Program-made: the position numbers and the translations under genes
Source of the DNA: Bacillus sp. HMF5848
Lineage (GTDB): Bacteria; Bacillota; Bacilli; Bacillales; HMF5848
Direction: 5' to 3'
Assembly (NCBI RefSeq): GCF_003944835.1
Contig: NZ_RWIV01000001.1
Coordinates: 2,085,501-2,149,500 of the forward strand
DNA: 64,000 nt
Shown here: one piece after another, positions 10,017-18,875 of the stretch
How positions within the stretch are numbered: position 1 is the first letter of the stretch
Layout: every line of letters begins with the position of its first letter
The notes under the pieces: model-generated
What the model saw: only the letters and a program-made list of their open reading frames with translations
Databases searched by the model: none
Told to the model about the DNA's origin: nothing

Positions 10017-11348
10017 TTATTTTCCATTCCTTTGCTTTTTAAAAGAGAGCTTAATATCCATAGGACTAATATCCATCATAACATTAAGTGCAGCGTATGT
10101 TTCTACACCGTCAATTTTACCCCAATAGCCCTCCGTTTCATCTGTTTCTCTAAAAGTAAAAATGAACCCGTTCCCTTGTACATCGTTTTTCATTTCAAAT
10201 CCTAGTGCTTTCGCTTCTTTTGCTTCATTGTCTACTAAATCGTATGTTAACACCTTAGGTAACGCACCAGCTACGAATATGTCTGTTGTCATTGGGTTTG
10301 GAGTATAGTACTCATACCCTTTAGTTGTATCACGATTTTCAATAATATCAAATGTCTTTGTGTCTAGGTGGAATACGTCTCCTTTCTCTATATAGCTTAC
10401 TTTAATATCAGACATAGAGAAGCGAGTATCTTTTTCTTTAATTGCGTTTTCGAAATCAAAAATCATCACACCGCTCTCTCCGATAGCTGTAATCGTTTTG
10501 TCGGCGTTACGAACAACCATAGCTGTATTTTCGTCTACTCCAAATGCTAGCTCATCTTGTTCGTGAGATGCAGCCACAATCAATCGTCCGAAACGTCCAC
10601 GCTCAATAAAGTGCTGATCGACAACACCTACATCGAAGAACCCTAGACCTTGTGTCAAAAATACGCGGTTATCTTTTGGATCGTCATAGTTATCAGTATA
10701 CGTAACGCCATCATTTAGAGCACCCAAACTTGTACCCGCTCCAATCATGGTGTCACTCATTATGGCTGCTCCTGCACTAGACCCACCTAATACGGCACCT
10801 GATTCATAGATGCTTCTAATTTCTCTAAGAACTGGTCCGTCTTCACCTAAATCAGTTAAAAGTGTCTCTGTATACAGTAATTGGTTTCCACCAACAAACC
10901 AAACGGCATCATAGTCCGATATAGTGGATGCTAGTTCTTCACTCATCCCATTGTCAGCCCATAAAGATTCATCTATATCTTCAGTGTCATCATCATCTGA
11001 CACGGCGATAGGAAGAATAGTGATATGGTCTTCTTGTACACCATAATGAACAAAGTCTTGTTTATAAGAGTTCGCACTACTATACGGACTTGCGCTCGCT
11101 GTCGGTACAATCGCAATTTTTACTGTGTCTAAGGTTGTTTCACGATACTCCATCGCTAAATTTAAAAACGCGTCATAAATCTCTTCATTATTTGGATCAA
11201 GTGCACCACCGACAATGACTAACGCACCTTTGTCTTGCGGTTTATCTGCCACTGGTCCAACAATCGTGCCTTTCACTGCTCCGTTTACAATGGGTGTAAA
11301 GCCGCTACAGATTAACATAAATACTAGAATCAAAACAAATTTTCTCAT
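10017..11348 (-). CDS. Secreted cyanophycinase (peptidase S51)
   Basis: Serine exopeptidase that cuts cyanophycin (poly-aspartate with arginine side chains) into beta-Asp-Arg dipeptides. Length 443 aa. Residues 1-24 form a cleavable signal peptide (hydrophobic core, ending VNGA), so the enzyme acts outside the cell; no anchor was seen. Family marks are GALVIVGGALDP near the N-terminus, VWFVGGNQ (about 149-155) and the nucleophile motif GGSSAGA (188-194, Ser191). The C-terminal 120 residues form an extra beta-rich region common in the larger exported forms. It is the last gene of an operon with an asparaginase-like hydrolase and a dipeptide ABC importer, which is what use of external cyanophycin needs. 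Extracellular cyanophycinases (CphE) are known from bacteria, including a Bacillus. A different poly-amide substrate cannot be excluded. Confidence 0.87.
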   Translation of the reverse strand: MRKFVLILVFMLICSGFTPIVNGAVKGTIVGPVADKPQDKGALVIVGGALDPNNEEIYDAFLNLAMEYRETTLDTVKIAIVPTASASPYSSANSYKQDFVHYGVQEDHITILPIAVSDDDDTEDIDESLWADNGMSEELASTISDYDAVWFVGGNQLLYTETLLTDLGEDGPVLREIRSIYESGAVLGGSSAGAAIMSDTMIGAGTSLGALNDGVTYTDNYDDPKDNRVFLTQGLGFFDVGVVDQHFIERGRFGRLIVAASHEQDELAFGVDENTAMVVRNADKTITAIGESGVMIFDFENAIKEKDTRFSMSDIKVSYIEKGDVFHLDTKTFDIIENRDTTKGYEYYTPNPMTTDIFVAGALPKVLTYDLVDNEAKEAKALGFEMKNDVQGNGFIFTFRETDETEGYWGKIDGVETYAALNVMMDISPMDIKLSFKKQRNGK

Positions 11349-11416
11349 TTATACACTCTCCCTATCCTTTTGTATATGTTTAAGATAAACGTACGCGACT
11401 GCTTAATTGTCTATCC

Positions 11417-12427
11417 TTAAACCTTTTTGAGTTTGAATGTTGATTCAATTTTACCTACTATATCTCCGCGTCTGTTTTTTAACGAGGGAGATAAATAGTT
11501 TGACAGTCTGTTTTGTTCTGCATCTGATAACAAGTTTAGTTGTTTAAGAACCTCTACGGCAGCGGGCCATGCAGCTCGAGCATTTCCATCCACCACTTTC
11601 ACCGCTACCCCGATACCCTCGTTCATAATGCCCATCGTATACATACCTTCTGCACCTGCTTTCGCAATAACTTTTCCGTTCATTGCTTGCATGACATCGG
11701 TACATAAAACATCTTTTCCCCCAACCATTTCAGGGAATTTTGTCATCGCTTTAGTGATAATATCAACAGCATGCTTCGTATGTTCATCTTCTATTGAGCT
11801 TGAATTTGATAGTTTTGCAAACATAAATGCTAACTTGTAAAGAGGCATGTAAAAGGTTGGAATACCGCATCCGTCAACCCCTGTTTTTAAGTCTCGCTCC
11901 TCGATATCTGCTAGATCGGCTATTATTTCTACTACTTTTTGTTGAACAGGATGATGTAATCTATCATACGTAACTATATCACTCTGTAAGTGTAATGCTA
12001 ACGCAAGCATCGCTGCATGCTTACCAGAGCAATTATTATGAATAGCAGTAGGTTTTTGCCCTGCTAGTAAAAGTGATTCATAAGCTTCAGGATCGTATGG
12101 TGGGTGAGGTCCACACCTCAAATGACTTTCATCTAACCCGATACGAAATAACATAGATTGTACGGTATCTACATGAACTTTCTCGGCATTATGAGAACCA
12201 CAACTAACAGCTATCTCTCGTTCGGAAAATAGAAATCGCTCACTAGCCCCTGAAGTGATTAATGGTATTGTTTGAACCGGTTTAATAGCTGAGCGAACAA
12301 ACACGGTTTCTAACGGATTTCCTACTTGATACAGTATTTGTCCTTCTGCATTTACAACTGCTATAGATCCATAGTGGAAGCTCTCGGGTAATCCATTTCT
12401 TTCTACAATTGATATTAATTCTTCCAT
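11417..12427 (-). CDS. Asparaginase II-family (ReAV-type) hydrolase, possible beta-aspartyl peptide hydrolase
   Basis: Cytoplasmic 336-aa protein of the Pfam Asparaginase_II family (Rhizobium etli ReAV type), unrelated to the classical AnsA fold. It carries the SxxK pair (RSAIKP, Ser46 and Lys49), which matches the Ser-Lys tandem of ReAV, and the two zinc-site motifs NNCSGKH and DGCG. Reported activity in the family is L-asparagine to aspartate and ammonia. No isoaspartyl dipeptidase (IadA or IaaA) is encoded in the operon, so this protein may cleave the imported beta-Asp-Arg at its aspartyl side-chain amide bond, which is chemically close to asparagine hydrolysis (inference). It lies between the cyanophycinase gene and the transporter ATPase gene, with gaps of 68 and 35 bp. 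The ATG is preceded by GGAGCGGGG. Confidence 0.82.
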   Translation of the reverse strand: MEELISIVERNGLPESFHYGSIAVVNAEGQILYQVGNPLETVFVRSAIKPVQTIPLITSGASERFLFSEREIAVSCGSHNAEKVHVDTVQSMLFRIGLDESHLRCGPHPPYDPEAYESLLLAGQKPTAIHNNCSGKHAAMLALALHLQSDIVTYDRLHHPVQQKVVEIIADLADIEERDLKTGVDGCGIPTFYMPLYKLAFMFAKLSNSSSIEDEHTKHAVDIITKAMTKFPEMVGGKDVLCTDVMQAMNGKVIAKAGAEGMYTMGIMNEGIGVAVKVVDGNARAAWPAAVEVLKQLNLLSDAEQNRLSNYLSPSLKNRRGDIVGKIESTFKLKKV

Positions 12428-12462
12428 GTTGCCCCGCTCCTTACTTAAAGAGAATCTTTATT

Positions 12463-13470
12463 TTACACAAATGAGTGTGTGGACTGGTCAGCGTGATAAC
12501 TTTCTTTATATAAATGACATGCAACAAATTGGCTACCATTGTTTCTCTCAAGCTTAGGAGGGACACGATGGCAAATATCCATAACCTTAGGACATCTAGA
12601 TGCAAAGGCACATCCTTTCGGAGGATCGCTTGGCGAAGGAACATCTCCTTGTAAAATGATACGTTCCTTTCTGTCTCGAGGATTTGAAACAGGAATAGCT
12701 GATAAAAGTGTTTGCGTATAAGGGTGTTTTGGGTTATCGTACAATTGTTCGGTGTCCGCTAATTCAACAATACGCCCTAAGTACATCACCGCTACTCGGT
12801 CGGAAATGTGTCTGACCACACTTAGATCATGAGAAATGAAAATATACGTTAACTGCATGTCTTTTTGTAACATTTGCATTAAATTCAAAATTTGAGACTG
12901 GATAGAGACGTCTAAGGCGGAGACAGCTTCGTCAGCTATAATCATTTTCGGTTTTAATATAAGAGCGCGTGCAATCCCGATTCGCTGTCTTTGGCCCCCC
13001 GAGAATTCATGTGCATAACGTTTCATATAGTCTTTATTTAAGCCACATAACTCCATAATTGAAGCGATCATGTCTCTTCGTTCGGTTTTACTAACAGACA
13101 GATGTGTTGTTATAGGCTCTGACAAAATTTGCTCGACCTTAAGACGGGGATTTAACGACGCATAAGGATCTTGAAACACCATTTGAACGTTCGGACGTTG
13201 CTTTCGCATGTCAGCTTTTGAAAGCTTCGTGAAGTCCACTCCTTCAAAAATGACTTCACCAGACGTAGGCTGAACTAGCTGTAAAATCGCACGTCCCGTT
13301 GTTGATTTTCCGCAGCCAGACTCCCCGACAATTCCTAATGTTTCTCCTTTGTATACATGAAAGGAAATACCATCTACTGCTCTCACGTGGGACGTTACTC
13401 TTTGTAACAATCCAGAGCGTATCGGAAAATGCACTTTTAGATGATTTACCTCAAGAATGTTGTCCTGCAT
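12463..13470 (-). CDS. Dipeptide/oligopeptide ABC transporter ATPase, DppF/OppF type
   Basis: One of two ATPase subunits powering the importer, 335 aa. Walker A is GESGCGKST (about 50-58), the Q-loop is MVFQDPYASLNP, the ABC signature is FSGGQRQR, Walker B ends IIADEAVSALDV and the H-loop is FISHD. The C-terminus has the oligopeptide-transporter extension with CAFASRCP...C...C, cysteines that bind an Fe-S cluster in related transporters. The 5' end overlaps the other ATPase gene by 20 bp, showing translational coupling. The substrate predicted from context is the dipeptide released by cyanophycinase. Confidence 0.95.
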   Translation of the reverse strand: MQDNILEVNHLKVHFPIRSGLLQRVTSHVRAVDGISFHVYKGETLGIVGESGCGKSTTGRAILQLVQPTSGEVIFEGVDFTKLSKADMRKQRPNVQMVFQDPYASLNPRLKVEQILSEPITTHLSVSKTERRDMIASIMELCGLNKDYMKRYAHEFSGGQRQRIGIARALILKPKMIIADEAVSALDVSIQSQILNLMQMLQKDMQLTYIFISHDLSVVRHISDRVAVMYLGRIVELADTEQLYDNPKHPYTQTLLSAIPVSNPRDRKERIILQGDVPSPSDPPKGCAFASRCPKVMDICHRVPPKLERNNGSQFVACHLYKESYHADQSTHSFV

Positions 13471-14449
13471 AATTCCCCTCCTCTGTATACAACAAGCATC
13501 TACAAGTATGTGTATCAGAGATTCGTAGCATGCTAGGATGTTCTTGTTGGCAAATGTCCATCACGTGACTACAGCGATCCTGGAATCTGCATCCTTTTCT
13601 TTCTGAATTTGGTGTAGGTACTTGGCCTTTTAAGTAATATAATGATTCCTCCTTTTGATGCGCCTTTGGAATAGATGCTAACAAGGCTTTTGTGTATGGA
13701 TGCTTAGGATTGTTAAAAATAGTATCTACATCCGCTTCTTCTACAATTTCCCCGGCATACATAACAATGACACGATCGCACATCTCGGCTACTACGCCTA
13801 AATCATGGGTAATAAATAAAATCGACGTGTTCATCTTTTGCTTAAGGTCATTCATTAAATGCAAAATTTGCGCTTGAATGGTCACATCTAAAGCTGTTGT
13901 TGGTTCATCCGCTATTAACATATTAGGATTACAAGCTAAACTAATAGCTATCATAACTCTTTGTCGCATGCCACCTGACAATTCATGTGGATGACTATTA
14001 AAAATTTGCTCGGCTCTTGGTATACCTACCATCTTCAACATTTCAATGGCGCGCTCTTTTGCTTGTTTTTTTGTCATATGGTTATGAAGTAAAATGACTT
14101 CATTCAATTGCTTCCCTATAGTCATGACGGGATTTAAAGATGTCATGGGTTCTTGAAAAATCATCGAAATTTGGTTGCCGCGAATATCTCTCATTTTCCT
14201 TTTAGAAAGAGATAATAGATTTTCCCCTTTATATATAATCTCCCCTGTTTTTATCTTTGCGGGCGGTTCAGGAAGTAACCGCATGATTGCAAGAGACGTC
14301 ATACTTTTTCCACAACCAGATTCTCCAACAATACCGAGTGTTTCCCCTGCTTTTACAGAAAAGGAAATATGATGTACCACTGAAAATTCATCACCATCAT
14401 CGCTTATTGTAACTGTAAGGTCGTTCACTTTTAAAACTTCCTCAGACAT
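13451..14449 (-). CDS. Dipeptide/oligopeptide ABC transporter ATPase, DppD/OppD type
   Basis: Partner ATPase of the importer, 332 aa. I start it at the ATG encoding MSEEVLKV (14447-14449), six bases after AAGGAGG; a TTG seven codons earlier lies upstream of that ribosome site. Walker A is GESGCGKSM, the signature LSGGMRQR, Walker [12 protein letters not shown], the H-loop FITHD. The C-terminal [14 protein letters not shown] cysteines mark the peptide-transporter class. It follows the permease gene by under 30 bp. Confidence 0.95.
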   Translation of the reverse strand: MSEEVLKVNDLTVTISDDGDEFSVVHHISFSVKAGETLGIVGESGCGKSMTSLAIMRLLPEPPAKIKTGEIIYKGENLLSLSKRKMRDIRGNQISMIFQEPMTSLNPVMTIGKQLNEVILLHNHMTKKQAKERAIEMLKMVGIPRAEQIFNSHPHELSGGMRQRVMIAISLACNPNMLIADEPTTALDVTIQAQILHLMNDLKQKMNTSILFITHDLGVVAEMCDRVIVMYAGEIVEEADVDTIFNNPKHPYTKALLASIPKAHQKEESLYYLKGQVPTPNSERKGCRFQDRCSHVMDICQQEHPSMLRISDTHTCRCLLYTEEGNYAGQHS

Positions 14450-14476
14450 CCTGCTCCTCCTTTCTTTCAACTTTTA

Positions 14477-16000
14477 CTAGTCTTTTAGTTTAGGGTCAAG
14501 GGCATCACGTAAGCCATCGCCAAAAATGTTAAAAGCTAGAACGGTCACTACAATTGCCATACCAGGGAAAAAGGTAGGATAAAAAACGGTACGACTATTA
14601 TCCTTCGCTGCACTTAACATAGCTCCCCACTCAGGTGCTGTAATATCTCCACCTAAACCTAAGAAACTTAGAGACGCACCAATCAGGATGGCTGTTCCGA
14701 CACGCATCGTTAAATATACGAGTACAATAGAGAAAGTACCAGGTAATATGTGACGGAATATAATAATCAAGTCGGACACGCCAATGGAACGAGCTGCTTC
14801 AACATACGTTTTCTCTTTAAGTGATAATGTACTACCACGAACGATGCGAATAAAAATCGGGACAGTAAATGTAGCAACAGCAAAGATAATGTTGACAATG
14901 CCTGCACCTAAAATCGCAATAACGGCAATAGCTAGAAGGATACCGGGAAATGCGAGTAATAAATCTGTAAATCTCGTTATAAGGCTGTCAACTCTTCCTC
15001 CATAATAGCCTGCCATTAGCCCAAGAATTGTTCCGATACTGGCTCCTACTAGAACAGACACAAACCCTATAATTAATGTTTGTTGTGTGCCAACAAGTAC
15101 CCGACTAAAAATATCTCGATTTTGATGGTCTGTGCCAAACCAATGTAAATTTGAAGGTTCTTGATGTTTAAAGGAAGTACTTAATAAGACACTAGTTTGC
15201 TCAGGAATAAGATTAACGACGCTCGCTGTAGGTACTGTTTCAACAAAAACAGGTATGATGGTGGATACTTCTCCCGCTGTTACTTTTATAATTGTTGAAC
15301 CTGCTTGTAATGCCTTAATGTTTCCGCGATTATCAACAGACGCAACATTCGGATCAAAGCTTTCAAAAACAATCCCACCTTTAGGGCTCATTTGCGAGGT
15401 TGATGATGTATTAAATCCATCGTTTTTGCTAGTTTTGAGATTGTCTTCTTTTGTTAATTGTTCTATTTGATTTGAATCAACCGTTGTTCCGTCTGTAAGC
15501 ATACCTGTCACTTCAAGTGAAAAAACATCTTCTATTTGTAACGATGAAGTGGGACTACTAACCTCTAAATATGATAAAACTGGCGCAGCTGACTCTGATA
15601 CCTCAACTTGAATTACAGTTGATATATTATCTTTAGATAGTTTGATTTGAGCAACACCTGTATTTTTTGCTTGAACAGTAAGTTGTTCTTCATGAAAACG
15701 GATAGCTGTAACATTTCGTTTAGTATTTGTAATTTTTAAGTCGGTCACTCTTTCTTTTTGATCGGTATTTGTAGTTGCCCATACTGTTACTTTGGTTTCG
15801 TTCTGTTGCGTTACTTGAATGCCCTTCTTCTCGTATTGGTACGTAACAGGCTGTGAAGGATCAAAAGGAGCAAGCCACGAACCAAATAAAGCGATGATAA
15901 CGATAGCAATAACAACAGAAAACGCAATTACTGCTAGTTTTTGTTTTGAAAATTTTCGTAAAAAATCTCTAAAGGGAGAATAAACTTTGTTTTTCTCCAT
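14477..16000 (-). CDS. ABC transporter permease, DppC type, with large extracellular Ig-like insertion
   Basis: Inner-membrane permease of 507 aa, about 200 longer than ordinary DppC/OppC. TM1 spans about 22-46, ending in APFDPS. The normal next motif, [15 protein letters not shown], is displaced to about residue 286. Between them, residues about 51-280 form an inserted region that topology places outside the cell. It has two beta-rich parts; the second (about 143-254) ends [19 protein letters not shown] then AGSTIIKVT, the Big_2 bacterial Ig-like pattern. The C-terminal half has the remaining helices and the ATPase-coupling EAA loop ([22 protein letters not shown]). The insertion is in frame, with codon use like the rest. 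It may capture substrate or contact the binding protein or wall (inference). Confidence 0.93.
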   Translation of the reverse strand: MEKNKVYSPFRDFLRKFSKQKLAVIAFSVVIAIVIIALFGSWLAPFDPSQPVTYQYEKKGIQVTQQNETKVTVWATTNTDQKERVTDLKITNTKRNVTAIRFHEEQLTVQAKNTGVAQIKLSKDNISTVIQVEVSESAAPVLSYLEVSSPTSSLQIEDVFSLEVTGMLTDGTTVDSNQIEQLTKEDNLKTSKNDGFNTSSTSQMSPKGGIVFESFDPNVASVDNRGNIKALQAGSTIIKVTAGEVSTIIPVFVETVPTASVVNLIPEQTSVLLSTSFKHQEPSNLHWFGTDHQNRDIFSRVLVGTQQTLIIGFVSVLVGASIGTILGLMAGYYGGRVDSLITRFTDLLLAFPGILLAIAVIAILGAGIVNIIFAVATFTVPIFIRIVRGSTLSLKEKTYVEAARSIGVSDLIIIFRHILPGTFSIVLVYLTMRVGTAILIGASLSFLGLGGDITAPEWGAMLSAAKDNSRTVFYPTFFPGMAIVVTVLAFNIFGDGLRDALDPKLKD

Positions 16001-16014
16001 CTAAATCACCCATT

Positions 16015-16938
16015 TCAGTCATAGCGAATTTGTGGATTTAAAAAGCCGTAGCTTATATCTACTAATAAATTTACAATCAAAAATTGAACAGAGAATAGTA
16101 GAATTAAGGCTTGAATTACCGGATAGTCACGAGACAGGATAGAATCTATTAAATAAGAGCCTAAACCTGGCCAGGTGAACACTTGTTCTACTACCACTGC
16201 CCCTCCTAATAATATGCCAAACTGTAACCCAGTCATTGTTACAACAGGTATAAGAGCATTACGTAAAATGTGTGTGAATGTTACGACAAACTCACTTTGT
16301 CCTTTTGCCAAAGCGGTTCTAACAAAATCTTCTCTCGCGACCTCAAGAACACTTGATCGTGTAAAGCGAGCTATATACGCTGCAACCCCAAAACCAAGTG
16401 TGATAGATGGTAAAATTAAATGCTTAAACTCTCCGCTCCCACCTGATGGAAGCCACCCGAGTTGTACAGCGAATATTTGCATAAGGAGTAGTCCTAGCCA
16501 AAATTCGGGAATGCTAACAGCTGTTATTGTAAATAGCATACTAAAGCGATCCAAAAAGGAATTTCGTTTAACAGCAGAAATAATCCCAACTAGTATCCCA
16601 AATAACACGGCCCATACTAAAGCGGCGAATGTTAACAGGAGGGTGTATCCAAAACGATTGACAATCTCTGTGGATACATCCGATTTTGTCCGAAAGGATG
16701 TACCAAAATCCCCTTCAAGGACAATCCCTTTTACATAATTGACGTACTGCACGTGAAGTGGATCATTTAACCCATGTTTCTCTTGCAATGCTACGTAAGT
16801 GCTTTGATCAATCTCTGCTCCATACATAATCCGAATGGGGTCGCCTGGTGTTAAATGAACGAATAAGAAAGACAGTATAGAAACAATTAGTAACAGTGGT
16901 AGCATACCTACTAATCGTCTAATAATATAAGTGATCAT
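16015..16938 (-). CDS. ABC transporter permease, DppB type
   Basis: Second membrane subunit of the dipeptide importer, 307 aa, about six transmembrane helices. The start MITYIIRRLVGMLPLLLIVSI and the early motif HLTPGDPI are typical of DppB/OppB. The EAA coupling loop is VRTALAKGQSEFVVTFTHILRNALIP. Its length is normal, unlike the partner permease. The stop is 15 bp before the DppC-type gene, and the binding-protein gene is 70 bp upstream. Confidence 0.95.
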   Translation of the reverse strand: MITYIIRRLVGMLPLLLIVSILSFLFVHLTPGDPIRIMYGAEIDQSTYVALQEKHGLNDPLHVQYVNYVKGIVLEGDFGTSFRTKSDVSTEIVNRFGYTLLLTFAALVWAVLFGILVGIISAVKRNSFLDRFSMLFTITAVSIPEFWLGLLLMQIFAVQLGWLPSGGSGEFKHLILPSITLGFGVAAYIARFTRSSVLEVAREDFVRTALAKGQSEFVVTFTHILRNALIPVVTMTGLQFGILLGGAVVVEQVFTWPGLGSYLIDSILSRDYPVIQALILLFSVQFLIVNLLVDISYGFLNPQIRYD

Positions 16939-17007
16939 AATGTAACCCCTTTAATAGTGTAGTAATCTCTGTTAAGTAACAGAGATTACCTTTTAAGAGT
17001 TTTTGAT

Positions 17008-18645
17008 TTATTCTTTATCAGCATTTCCAACTAAAACGGAGTCTGCTGGTAATACTGTTACGCCTGATACATTACTACGTTTTGCTACTACATTATCCGG
17101 TACAAATAAGAAGAGCCATGGTGCTTCTTCATACACGATTTCTTGAACTTCTGCGTAATGCGCTAACGCCTCATTTTGATCTGACGTTTGAATTGCACTA
17201 TTAAGTAGAGTGTCAACTTGCTCATTCACGTAAAAGCCTGAATTATTATAGTTAGGTGGTACTCGATCAGAGGCAAAGTTTGGACGTAATCCCCAATCTG
17301 CTTCACCAGTGCCAGGTGACCAACGACCGATATAAAGATCTGTACCTTTGTTATTATCTAGCATGTCAAAAAGCGTACCGCTCTCGTAAGGTTCAACTTT
17401 AACCTTTACTCCAATTTTCTCCAACTGAATAGCGATATTTTCCGCAACAGCTACGAAGCTTGTTTCATTTCGCGTCCATAACGTAGCCTCAAAACCGTTC
17501 TCATACCCCGCTTCTTCCATAAGCTGTTTAGCTTTATCTAAATCATATGTGTAAGCTTGTTGACTTTTATAACCATACACACCTGGTGCAATAGCAGAAT
17601 CAGCAATTGTGCCGTATCCGTCGACAACTTGTGATATAAGAGCATTCTTGTCAATAGCATAGTTCATGGCTTGACGCACTCTTACATCTTGATATTTTTC
17701 ATGCTTAAGACTTATACCAACATAGAATACGTTTAAGGATGGGCCGGTAAATACATCAATACCTTCAGCTTGAGATAATTCCTCGGCATTTAATGTAGGA
17801 AGTTTTGATATAACGTCAAGCTCGCCAGTTTTTAGCATATTAACGCGAGTGCTTGCTTCTTGAACAGGAATAAATGTGATGTCTTTCAATTTAGGTAGCT
17901 GGTCAGCGTTCCAATAATTATCGTTTGGAACTACCTTTACATACTGCCCATCTTTCCACTCTAAGAATTTGTAGGGACCTGTACCAATTGCGTTCCTGTC
18001 TAAATTGTAATCAGAGTCTTCTACTTTTTTAGTTATTTCATTTATTGATTTAAAGGTCGCAGATACGTGTGCCATATAAGAGGCCATTGCTGAATTTGGC
18101 TCTGCAGAACGAATAGTAACAGTATTTTCATCTTCAATAATTACTTCATCGATAAATGAGAAAAAGCTAGAACGTGCTAATCCGTTCTCATCATTTCTAA
18201 CAAAGTCTAAATTTGCTTTTACAACTTCTGCATTAAAAGTACTTCCATCGTGGAAAGTAACACCTTGACGGAGAGTAAACGTAATTGCCGTAGCATCTTC
18301 ATTGTACTCATAGCCTGTTGCTAACAAAAACTCAAGGTTCATGTCAGGATCAAACCGAAGAAGTCCTTCGTAAATCGTTTGTTGAATGTTAGCAGAATTA
18401 CCATCGGTAGCGTTGAATGGGTCCAATGATGTCGGCTCAGCCTCTAATCCAACTGTTAAAGGTAACATCTCGTCAGTTTCTTCTTCAGATGCTTCTGATG
18501 CATTCGGTTCAGTTGTTGTAGAGGTATCATCAGTTGTTGTTTGTGGCTCAGGTGCATTTGACGCATCTTCTGAACTATTACTGGAACATGCTACAACCAC
18601 ACTCATCACAATCATACACATGAAAAATACAAATAATTTTTTCAA
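17008..18645 (-). CDS. Dipeptide-binding lipoprotein, SBP family 5
   Basis: Extracellular substrate-binding protein of the importer, 545 aa from the TTG start at 18643-18645. That start is chosen because AAGGGGG stands just before it and because the sigma-54 promoter at 18684-18699 begins transcription downstream of a nearer-upstream ATG at 18682-18684, which excludes that ATG. The lipobox is VVVAC with Cys20, followed by a Ser/Thr/Glu-rich linker. The family 5 signature region reads ITFTLRQGVTFHDGSTFNAEVVKANL, split here as ITFTLRQGVTFHDGS and TFNAEVVKANL. It is the first gene of the operon and would be made in excess. Ligand specificity cannot be read from sequence; context suggests beta-Asp-Arg. 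Confidence 0.94.
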   Translation of the reverse strand: MKKLFVFFMCMIVMSVVVACSSNSSEDASNAPEPQTTTDDTSTTTEPNASEASEEETDEMLPLTVGLEAEPTSLDPFNATDGNSANIQQTIYEGLLRFDPDMNLEFLLATGYEYNEDATAITFTLRQGVTFHDGSTFNAEVVKANLDFVRNDENGLARSSFFSFIDEVIIEDENTVTIRSAEPNSAMASYMAHVSATFKSINEITKKVEDSDYNLDRNAIGTGPYKFLEWKDGQYVKVVPNDNYWNADQLPKLKDITFIPVQEASTRVNMLKTGELDVISKLPTLNAEELSQAEGIDVFTGPSLNVFYVGISLKHEKYQDVRVRQAMNYAIDKNALISQVVDGYGTIADSAIAPGVYGYKSQQAYTYDLDKAKQLMEEAGYENGFEATLWTRNETSFVAVAENIAIQLEKIGVKVKVEPYESGTLFDMLDNNKGTDLYIGRWSPGTGEADWGLRPNFASDRVPPNYNNSGFYVNEQVDTLLNSAIQTSDQNEALAHYAEVQEIVYEEAPWLFLFVPDNVVAKRSNVSGVTVLPADSVLVGNADKE

Positions 18646-18683
18646 CTCTCTTCCCCCTTCAAATAAGTGTTCATATATATACA

Positions 18684-18699
18684 TGCAAAAAGTGTGCCA
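18684..18699 (-). promoter_or_regulatory. Sigma-54 (SigL) -24/-12 promoter of the cyanophycin-use operon
   Basis: The minus strand reads TTGGCAC-ACTTT-TTGCA, with TGGCAC and TTGC elements exactly at the required spacing (10 nt between the invariant GG and GC). It lies about 40 bp before the binding-protein start. The divergent gene encodes a sigma-54 activator, so the assignment is supported twice. Confidence 0.9.
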
Positions 18700-18796
18700 A
18701 CTATGGGTGTCGCAAATTTTCTTGCAGTGGTATTACTGAAATAAACAATAATACTATTTTCTAAATATTTTAAAAAACTTGAATAGTTTACCAATA

Positions 18797-18858
18797 GGTT
18801 GTTAAAATGGTTATAAATGGGTTTGGTTGTTTGTGTTAACACCCAATAAATGAACCAA
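18797..18858. promoter_or_regulatory. Candidate upstream activator site for the sigma-54 regulator
   Basis: Between the divergent genes, 100-160 bp upstream of the sigma-54 promoter, are the perfect palindrome GTGTTAACAC (18833-18842), an outer inverted pair TTGGTT/AACCAA (18823 and 18853) and a GGTTGTTA copy at 18797. The distance suits an enhancer. The site also abuts the regulator start, which would allow autoregulation. Which part binds is a guess. Confidence 0.35.
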
Positions 18859-18875
18859 TTTGTGAGGTGAATAAC

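Noticed and set aside
16175-16738. Plus-strand 187-codon frame inside the DppB-type permease gene
   Set aside because: It is antisense to a clear permease with all family motifs; no ribosome site.
18646-18684. Upstream ATG start for the binding lipoprotein
   Set aside because: The ATG overlaps the -12 element of the sigma-54 promoter and would not be transcribed; the TTG with AAGGGGG and a proper lipoprotein signal fits.
18386-18739. Plus-strand 117-codon frame across the start of the binding lipoprotein
   Set aside because: It is antisense to the lipoprotein and covers the sigma-54 promoter; Ser/Val-rich low-complexity product.
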